11,272 bases of DNA. Source: JANNRW01 sp031401815. Its GTDB lineage: Bacteria > Desulfobacterota > Desulfuromonadia > Geobacterales > DSM-12255. The stretch's first letter is position 1, and each line of letters starts with the position of its first letter. The notes beneath the pieces were generated by a model. The model had not been told where the DNA came from and ran no database searches. It saw nothing but the letters and a program-made list of their open reading frames with translations. The stretch is taken from the NCBI GenBank assembly GCA_031401815.1, contig JANNRW010000033.1, forward strand, positions 1 to 11,272. Direction: 5' to 3'. Shown in pieces: positions 6,418-11,272 of this stretch. A program made the position numbers and the translations under genes.

Positions 6418-7878
6418 ATGAAGTCAAAACTTCTGGTGCTTGACGATGATACTGCCATTCTTAATTTGATAAGGGACTTTTTCCAGAGTGAGCCGTTTGA
6501 TATTCTTCTGGAGACAGATGGTGATGTTGCTTTAGGCCGCATAATGTCTGATCGCCCGAATGTTGCGATAATCGACATAAACCTTCCGGGCAAGTCCGGG
6601 CTGGAGATCCTTGCCAAGGCAAAGAAGATGGATCCTGGTCTGTCTGTTATCATGATATCCGGAATCGGCACTACCCAGTATGCCATTGAGGCGATGAAGG
6701 CGGGTGCCTATGATTATCTAACCAAGCCATTTAATTTCAACCAGCTAAGGGCTGTTATCCATAAAGCTGTTGAGAGCAATCTGTTGAGCAGAAAAGTTCT
6801 TTATACAAAGGGAACTCAATCTGATTCATACAGTGATCAGAATACCGATATCATGATCGGTTCCTCTCCGGAGATGATTGAGATCTGGAAGATGGTAGGC
6901 AAGGTCGCAGGAACCGACGCCACTGTTCTTATCCAGGGGGAGAGCGGAACCGGCAAGGAGCTTATTGCCCGGGCAATTTACAGTAACTCGCTTCGTAAAA
7001 ACCGTCCATTCATGGCTGTCAACTGCGCAGCCTTGCCGGAAAATCTGCTGGAGAGCGAGCTTTTCGGCCACGAGAAGGGTGCTTTTACAGATGCCCATGC
7101 CCGCAGAATCGGCAAGTTCGAGCAGTGCAACGGCGGTACTCTGTTTCTTGATGAAATCGGAGATATGAGCTTGTCAAACCAGGGGAAGTTTTTGCGGGTT
7201 CTGGAGAGTCAGGAGTTTGAGAGAGTTGGCGGGAATGAGACTGTCAAGGTGAATGTCAGGATAATTGCTGCTACCAACAGGAGCCTTGTAAATATTGTCA
7301 AGGAGAAAAGCTTCCGGATGGATCTGTTTTATCGCCTCAGGGTTGTCTCCTTTTATCTCCCCCCTTTACGGGATAGAACTGAAGATATCCCGATTCTGGC
7401 TGCCTTTTTCATAAAACATTTTGCTGCAAAGTATGGCAAAAAAACTGCGACTCTTACAACCGAAGCAATTGATATGCTTGTATCACAGAAATGGGAGGGG
7501 AACATTCGTGAGCTGAAAAACGTGATTGATTCTGCAACTGTAATGTGCAATGGCGGGCAGTTGATGCCGGATGATTTAGCACCGTTTCTTCAGACCATGA
7601 GCAGATCGCCAAAGCAGGGTCAGGAGAGCGGAAATGATGATTATTATGCACTCTTTATTGATCTGCTTGAACCCCGTTTTGACAGGATCTGTCTGAAAAA
7701 CAGGGGCGCAGTTTATGACGAGGTCAATACAGGCCTAGAAAAAGCCCTGGTGCATATGGCTATGGAAAAGAGCAACCAGAATCAGGTACTGGTCTCCAAG
7801 ATACTTGGCATAAGCCGAAATACCCTTCGTGACAGGCTGGAGCGCTACAACATCGGCGGCTCGCAAAAAGCGGACTGA
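6418..7878 (+). CDS. NtrC-family sigma54-dependent response regulator
   Basis: This 486-residue protein has the full three-domain layout of a two-component sigma54 activator. The receiver domain (1-120) has acidic residues 9-11, phospho-acceptor Asp53 in IIDINLPGKSG, Ser81 and Lys103. The AAA+ domain (about 145-390) has Walker A GESGTGKE at 174-181, Walker B TLFLDEIGD at 241-249, arginine-finger region FRMDLFYRLR at 299-308 and sensor II GNIREL at 361-366. The sigma54-contact loop reads GAFTDA (221-226) in place of GAFTGA. The C-terminal Fis-type helix-turn-helix is at about 443-480 (VSKILGISRNTLRDRLERY). On phosphorylation such proteins oligomerise at upstream sites and remodel sigma54-holoenzyme using ATP. 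No histidine kinase gene adjoins it, so its signal is unknown. GGAG at 6406-6409 sits 8 bases before the start. The CAP gene upstream is a plausible local target. Confidence 0.95.
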   Translation: MKSKLLVLDDDTAILNLIRDFFQSEPFDILLETDGDVALGRIMSDRPNVAIIDINLPGKSGLEILAKAKKMDPGLSVIMISGIGTTQYAIEAMKAGAYDYLTKPFNFNQLRAVIHKAVESNLLSRKVLYTKGTQSDSYSDQNTDIMIGSSPEMIEIWKMVGKVAGTDATVLIQGESGTGKELIARAIYSNSLRKNRPFMAVNCAALPENLLESELFGHEKGAFTDAHARRIGKFEQCNGGTLFLDEIGDMSLSNQGKFLRVLESQEFERVGGNETVKVNVRIIAATNRSLVNIVKEKSFRMDLFYRLRVVSFYLPPLRDRTEDIPILAAFFIKHFAAKYGKKTATLTTEAIDMLVSQKWEGNIRELKNVIDSATVMCNGGQLMPDDLAPFLQTMSRSPKQGQESGNDDYYALFIDLLEPRFDRICLKNRGAVYDEVNTGLEKALVHMAMEKSNQNQVLVSKILGISRNTLRDRLERYNIGGSQKAD

Positions 7879-7911
7879 TCTGCATTACTACGGAATTCAT
7901 CTTTTCAACCC

Positions 7912-8397
7912 TCAATTCAGAGATTTAATCAGCTGCCTGGTGATATCCTGAAAACGAATGATTCGTTTGCCGTTGTGATCGGCCTTGAATGATGCAGCGT
8001 CCTTTTGTGTGGCAAAGGGGATCAGCTCATGACCCATGGGGCCATTAACATCACTGCCTGTAACGAAATAGGCTTTCCGTGGATCGATCATGCCGAGAGA
8101 ATAATACTCTTTCACAGTGAGCGCGATTATGTCTGACTGGCTTCTGCCAGGGGTGAAACGGGAAGTGTCCAGATAATAGCTGAACAGATCCTTTGGGCCG
8201 TCGAAGTAATAGGTTGCGCCATCTTTGAATTTTGCTGTGGCCATCCAGTTTGGGAATTTGGCTACAAGCATGCCGCAGACCGGGCATTTATCCTTGACGG
8301 ACGGAGCCGGAACTGTTCCGGTAGCAGCAATGGCGGCAGTTAAGATAATTACTAAAGAGAAGATAACCAGCAGCGACAGTTTGACTAATCTTGACAT
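7912..8397 (-). CDS. NosL-family protein, exported or membrane-anchored
   Basis: This 161-residue protein has a long hydrophobic N-terminus (about 5-25) serving as signal peptide or anchor. A NosL-family domain follows: CPVCGM at 38-43 (Cys38, Cys41, Met43), YYFDGPKDLFSYY around 63-75 and FVTGSDVNGPMGHELIPF at 111-128, the family's most conserved block. NosL proteins bind Cu(I) and help mature nitrous oxide reductase, but many homologues occur without nosZ and their role is less clear. It is probably the second gene of a leftward pair with another NosL-like protein, 49 bases downstream of it. GGAG lies about 10 bases before the start. It converges on the response regulator gene with a 33-base gap and no clear terminator. 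Metal delivery outside the cytoplasm is inferred from the family. Confidence 0.85.
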   Translation of the reverse strand: MSRLVKLSLLVIFSLVIILTAAIAATGTVPAPSVKDKCPVCGMLVAKFPNWMATAKFKDGATYYFDGPKDLFSYYLDTSRFTPGRSQSDIIALTVKEYYSLGMIDPRKAYFVTGSDVNGPMGHELIPFATQKDAASFKADHNGKRIIRFQDITRQLIKSLN

Positions 8398-8446
8398 GGA
8401 TTACTTGCTCCAAGTTGATATCAGATAAAGGGGCGAACGTTGAGCC

Positions 8447-8941
8447 CTACTTTTTGTGGTTGCCATGCTTTCCATGTTCATGTCCATGGTGGTGCTCAGC
8501 TTCTTCCAGCTCCTTTTCAGTCAACTTTTTAACCTCATCAAAGGTTGCAACTTTGCCGCCATTCTCGCGGATGTACTCTTCAGCCCCCTTATTATCAGCA
8601 AATGCCCACTTTGCAACCGGAGTCATTACCCCTTTTTTCTTGCCGCCGACAGTCCAGACAGCACTTTTGGCATCGATCAGCATTTTGCTGTTATATTCAC
8701 CCACCTTCCAGGTTTTCACCTTTTTCCCCTTACTTGCAGCATAGTCTGTAATTGCGCAGTTAATACTGCAAACACCGCTGTTGCTGCCGTCAGTATAGGT
8801 TACTTGCATCCTGCTGTATGCGAATTTTGTCCTGTTCATGCCGCAATGCTTGCACTCTGCTGGAGCTTCGATATTGTCTGCTGCCAAGCAGAGTGCAGGT
8901 AAAACGAGTGAGAGGAGGAGAGTTTTCCATAAATATTTCAT
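8447..8941 (-). CDS. NosL-like metal-binding protein with His-rich tail
   Basis: This 164-residue exported protein has a signal peptide (about 1-20, cleavage after LCLA). CKHCGM at 30-35 provides the Cys/Met motif, and Cys58 and Cys62 (VCSINC) add possible ligands. KSAVWTVGG, AKWAFADNKGAEEYIRENGG and KVATFDEV match the NosL fold. The C-terminus carries a coiled, acidic stretch ending in a tail with seven His in the last 16 residues, suggesting metal storage or sequestration (Cu, Ni or Zn). It differs clearly from the second NosL-like gene, so this is not a recent duplication. It leads the leftward pair, with AAGGAG 7 bases before the ATG. No nos, cop or cytochrome oxidase genes are visible. 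The substrate metal is inferred. Confidence 0.82.
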   Translation of the reverse strand: MKYLWKTLLLSLVLPALCLAADNIEAPAECKHCGMNRTKFAYSRMQVTYTDGSNSGVCSINCAITDYAASKGKKVKTWKVGEYNSKMLIDAKSAVWTVGGKKKGVMTPVAKWAFADNKGAEEYIRENGGKVATFDEVKKLTEKELEEAEHHHGHEHGKHGNHKK

Positions 8942-9000
8942 CGATTTGCTCCTTGGAATTGTTTTGGAAATATTATCTGCAATAAAGATCGTTGTCCATA

Positions 9001-9028
9001 CCTATAACTAAAAACCGCAGTTGCTCAA
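9001..9028 (-). promoter_or_regulatory. Candidate sigma70 promoter of the NosL-like pair
   Basis: On the minus strand TTGAGC (9028-9023) and TATAGG (9006-9001) are separated by 16 bases. They lie about 60 bases before the first NosL-like start. The element is back to back with the ispG promoter, the two -35 boxes being two bases apart. Confidence 0.4.
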
Positions 9029-9030
9029 CC

Positions 9031-9060
9031 TTGACTTTACCCAGTAAATACCGCTACTAT
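9031..9060 (+). promoter_or_regulatory. Candidate sigma70 promoter of ispG, nearly at its start codon
   Basis: TTGACT (9031-9036) and TACTAT (9055-9060) are separated by 18 bases. The -10 ends 8 bases before the ispG ATG, so transcription would begin at about 9066-9068 and leave a leader of roughly 1-3 bases. No Shine-Dalgarno sequence precedes the ATG, which fits a leaderless message. Confidence 0.45.
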
Positions 9061-9068
9061 GCGCTGCC

Positions 9069-10130
9069 ATGAAAAGACATACCCGGCAGATACAGATAGG
9101 CAATGTACTGGTTGGTGGGGGTGCTCCCTGCTCCGTGCAGTCCATGTGCAGTTCAGATACCCGCGATGAAACGGCTACAGTGGCGCAGATAGAGCGTCTG
9201 GTCTCTGCAGGGTGTGAAATAGTCCGTTGCGCAGTCCCTGATATTGATGCTGCTCACGCACTTGGCCGGATCAAGCTTAAGAGTGCAATTCCTGTTGTTG
9301 CTGATATCCATTTCGACTACAGGCTTGCAATGGCTGTTCTGGATGGCGGAATTGACGGACTGCGTCTTAATCCCGGCAATATCGGGGAGCGGTGGAAAGT
9401 CGAGGAGGTTGTCAAATCTGCCAGGGAGCGACAGGTGCCGATCCGGATCGGAGTCAATGCAGGATCTCTTGAAAAGGAGCTGCTGGATAAATACGGACAT
9501 CCCACACCAGAGGCGATGGTTGAATCTGCCCTTGGTCATGTGCGTATTCTTGAAGAGCTCGGCTATGATCAGATCAAGATTTCTCTCAAAGCTTCGGATG
9601 TAATCAGAACTGTCGAAGCGTATCGTCTGCTTGCCTCACAAGTTGACTACCCGCTTCATATAGGTATTACCGAGGCAGGGACTACCTTTTCAGGAACTGT
9701 CAAATCCTCAGTCGGTCTTGGCATACTGCTCGCTGAAGGTATTGGCGACACTCTAAGGGTGTCACTTACCGGCGATCCTGTTGATGAGGTCAGGGTAGGT
9801 TTTGAAATACTTAAATCCCTTGGTTTGCGCCAGAAAGGGATAAATTTTGTCTCCTGTCCGACCTGCGGCAGGTGCGAGATAAACCTGATAAAAGTTGCAG
9901 AAGAGGTTGAAAAGCGTCTGCAATGGGTTGACAGGGCATTTACCGTTGCGGTCATGGGTTGTATCGTCAATGGCCCAGGTGAGGCGCGTGAGGCTGATTT
10001 CGGTATAGCTGGCGGAAAAGGGGAAGGGCTTCTTTTCAGGCATGGTGAAATTGTAAGAAAGGTGCCTGAGAGTGAACTTGCAGATGCGCTGGTGGCAGAA
10101 GTAGAAAATCTGGTAAGGAGCTATAAATGA
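9069..10130 (+). CDS. ispG: 4-hydroxy-3-methylbut-2-en-1-yl diphosphate synthase
   Basis: This 353-residue enzyme catalyses reductive ring opening of MEcPP to HMBPP, the penultimate step of the MEP isoprenoid pathway, in the cytoplasm. Family blocks are clear along the length: TRQIQIGNV at 5-13, PVVADIHFDYRLA at 75-87, LRLNPGNIG at 98-106, RIGVNAGSLEKELL at 126-139, LHIGITEAG at 196-204 and GIGDTLRVSLTGDP at 224-237. The [4Fe-4S] cluster ligands are Cys263 and Cys266 (SCPTCGRC), Cys298 (MGCIVNGPGE) and Glu305. The length fits the short bacterial form without the inserted domain found in plants. The start cannot be moved downstream because the TRxIxIGN block follows at once. No Shine-Dalgarno sequence is visible. 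A toxin-antitoxin pair and proS follow in the same direction. Confidence 0.97.
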   Translation: MKRHTRQIQIGNVLVGGGAPCSVQSMCSSDTRDETATVAQIERLVSAGCEIVRCAVPDIDAAHALGRIKLKSAIPVVADIHFDYRLAMAVLDGGIDGLRLNPGNIGERWKVEEVVKSARERQVPIRIGVNAGSLEKELLDKYGHPTPEAMVESALGHVRILEELGYDQIKISLKASDVIRTVEAYRLLASQVDYPLHIGITEAGTTFSGTVKSSVGLGILLAEGIGDTLRVSLTGDPVDEVRVGFEILKSLGLRQKGINFVSCPTCGRCEINLIKVAEEVEKRLQWVDRAFTVAVMGCIVNGPGEAREADFGIAGGKGEGLLFRHGEIVRKVPESELADALVAEVENLVRSYK

Positions 10131-10153
10131 AGTAGAAAATTCATCGGTAAAGT

Positions 10154-10174
10154 GATATATCTATGGTATATATC
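10154..10174. promoter_or_regulatory. Candidate operator/promoter of the toxin-antitoxin pair
   Basis: A 7-bp inverted repeat, GATATAT (10154-10160) and ATATATC (10168-10174) around CTATGGT, lies 18 bases before the antitoxin start. TA operons of this family are normally autorepressed by the VapBC complex at such palindromes, and the AT-rich arms could include the -10. AGGAG at 10181-10185 is the ribosome binding site, 7 bases before the ATG. Confidence 0.5.
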
Positions 10175-10192
10175 CGGTGAAGGAGATCAGAC

Positions 10193-10423
10193 ATGAACCA
10201 GACTGCAAAGTTGTTCAAGAATGGTCGGAGTCAGGCAGTTCGCCTGCCAGTCGAATTTCGATTCTCAACCCACGAAGTTTTTATTGAGCGTCAGGGTGAT
10301 GCGGTTATCCTTCGTCCCAAGCCTGATAGTTGGGGAGATTTTTTCACCCGACCATCAAAAGTCCCGTCTGATTTTCTTGCAGACAGAAGCGATCTGCCCC
10401 CTGAACTCCGGGAGCTTTTCTGA
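10193..10423 (+). CDS. vapB: VapB-type antitoxin, AbrB/MazE-like
   Basis: This 76-residue protein has an N-terminal swapped-hairpin AbrB/SpoVT-like DNA-binding domain. The segment AKLFKNGRSQAVRLPVEFRF at 5-24 is the classic signature of VapB antitoxins. The C-terminal half (about 45-76) has several Phe and Leu residues and an acidic end, as expected for the tail that wraps and inhibits the toxin. Its stop overlaps the toxin start by one base (TGATG), the usual coupled order with antitoxin first. It should neutralise the PIN toxin in the cytoplasm and repress its own promoter with the toxin. It lies 62 bases after ispG, preceded by an inverted repeat and a good ribosome binding site. Confidence 0.88.
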   Translation: MNQTAKLFKNGRSQAVRLPVEFRFSTHEVFIERQGDAVILRPKPDSWGDFFTRPSKVPSDFLADRSDLPPELRELF

Positions 10424-10845
10424 TGCGCTATCTGCTGGATACCAACATCTGTAGCTATATACTCAAAGAGCATCCCCAAGAGGTCAAACTCCATTTTGAA
10501 CAGGCAGGTATCGGTAATATCTGCATATCATCGATTGTTCTGGCAGAACTTTACTACGGAGCTGCCAGACATCCAAAAGGGTTGGTTATTCGCCGGGAAA
10601 TTGATGATTTTGTTTCAAGACTGGTTGTTCTCCCATGGGATGAAAAGGCAGCAGATCACTATGGCTCAATCAGGGCAATTCTGGAGAAATCCGGAACCCC
10701 GATAGGTTCTATGGATATGCTTATTGCTGCTCATGCGCGTAGTTGCAGGCTTACGCTGGTAACCAATAATAAAAGGGAGTTTGACAGGATTCCTGAACTT
10801 GAGATAACGGACTGGTGCAAGTCACCAAACGGAAAATCAATCTAA
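10423..10845 (+). CDS. vapC: VapC-type PIN-domain ribonuclease toxin
   Basis: This 140-residue PIN-domain protein is at the normal length for VapC. Metal-binding acidic residues appear at the expected places: Asp6 in YLLDTNI, Glu42 in LAELYYGA, and Asp98 in IGSMDMLIAAHA. The fourth site reads TNNKREF with Asn116 where some homologues have Asp, a common variant in this subgroup. VapC toxins are Mg-dependent endoribonucleases that cut tRNA or rRNA and stop translation when the antitoxin is lost; the target here is unknown. The gene overlaps vapB by one base. Only 15 bases separate its stop from proS, so proS may be read from the same message. Confidence 0.92.
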   Translation: MRYLLDTNICSYILKEHPQEVKLHFEQAGIGNICISSIVLAELYYGAARHPKGLVIRREIDDFVSRLVVLPWDEKAADHYGSIRAILEKSGTPIGSMDMLIAAHARSCRLTLVTNNKREFDRIPELEITDWCKSPNGKSI

Positions 10846-10860
10846 AACAGAGGAACAACA

Positions 10861-11272
10861 ATGCGATATAGCCAATACTTTATACCAACACTTAAAGAAA
10901 CTCCAGCAGATGCCGAGGTTATTTCCCATCAGTTGATGCTACGTGCAGGCATGGTCAGGAAGGTGGCGGCAGGTATTTACAACTACCTGCCTTTGGGGCT
11001 CCGCTCCATCCGAAAAGTTGAGCAGATTGTCCGCGAAGAGATGAACCGGGCAGGGGCAATCGAGATTCTCATGCCAATGGTGACACCGGCTGAGCTCTGG
11101 CAGGAGTCGAGTCGCTGGGAGCAGTACGGGAAGGAGCTGCTCCGGCTGAAAGACCGTAAAGACAACGAATTTTGCCTTGGCCCTACGCATGAAGAGGTTG
11201 TTACCGACATTGTCCGTCGTGAGGTGCGCAGTTACCGGCAGATGCCGCTCAATCTGTACCAGATCCAGACAA
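10861..11272 (+). CDS. proS: Prolyl-tRNA synthetase, 5' part only
   Basis: The first 137 codons plus one base of a bacterial-type (long, class II) prolyl-tRNA synthetase are present; the gene runs off the right edge. The N-terminus is highly characteristic: SQYFIPTLKETPADAEVISH at 4-23, LMLRAGMVRKVAAGIYNYLP at 25-44, the motif 1 region EEMNRAGAIEILMPMV at 59-74, WQESSRWEQYGKELLR at 80-95 and LGPTHEEVVTDIVR at 106-119. The enzyme charges tRNA-Pro with proline in the cytoplasm and is essential. Motifs 2 and 3 and the editing insertion lie outside. GAGG sits 7 bases before the ATG. No promoter is evident in the 15-base gap after vapC. Confidence 0.97.
   Translation, partial: MRYSQYFIPTLKETPADAEVISHQLMLRAGMVRKVAAGIYNYLPLGLRSIRKVEQIVREEMNRAGAIEILMPMVTPAELWQESSRWEQYGKELLRLKDRKDNEFCLGPTHEEVVTDIVRREVRSYRQMPLNLYQIQT

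Noticed and set aside
7879..7911. Bidirectional terminator between the response regulator and NosL-family gene.
   Set aside because: No stable stem with a T-run on either strand is visible in the 33-base gap.
9059..9169. Out-of-frame ATG at 9059 opening a short frame that overlaps the ispG start.
   Set aside because: It lies in the -10 box, has no ribosome binding site and gives a Cys/Trp-rich peptide typical of a shifted frame.

Overview
The window looks like a bacterial chromosome segment from a Geobacter-like deltaproteobacterium (Desulfuromonadales). This is inferred from gene content: a GAF-fused PilB/GspE-type ATPase, a sigma54 NtrC-type regulator, two NosL-like proteins, and an ispG / proS neighbourhood. 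GC content looks close to 50% by eye. No rRNA, tRNA, CRISPR array or intact mobile element is visible.

Layout from left to right. (1) Positions 1-1347, minus strand: a GAF-domain secretion/pilus assembly ATPase whose C-terminal part, including Walker A, lies beyond the left edge. (2) 1512-4599, plus strand: a tightly coupled three-gene MacAB/LolD-like ABC export operon (membrane fusion protein, ATPase, FtsX-type permease). The genes overlap by 4 and 1 bases. (3) 4601-5311, minus strand: a coiled-coil lipoprotein that converges on the permease with one base between the stop codons. (4) 5312-5655: a 344-base intergenic region with a 17-bp tandem repeat (20-bp period) followed by a sigma54-like -24/-12 element. 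(5) 5656-6315, plus: a secreted CAP/SCP-domain protein. (6) 6418-7878, plus: an NtrC-family response regulator with no kinase gene beside it. (7) 7912-8941, minus: two different NosL-family proteins in tandem, one with a His-rich tail. (8) 9069 to the right edge, plus: ispG (isoprenoid synthesis), a vapBC-type toxin-antitoxin pair, and the first 137 codons of proS.

The most interesting inference is a possible local regulatory circuit. The sigma54-like element sits just upstream of the CAP gene. The paired repeats lie about 100-150 bp upstream of the predicted start site, where enhancer-binding proteins usually bind. A sigma54 activator is encoded immediately downstream. The repeats could instead be a leftover end of an insertion sequence. 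Other points to check are an ispG promoter so close to the start codon that the mRNA may be leaderless, a vapBC pair placed between two essential genes, and paired NosL proteins with no nitrous oxide reductase genes in view.

Most functions are assigned by family recognition from the translated sequence. No database search was run.
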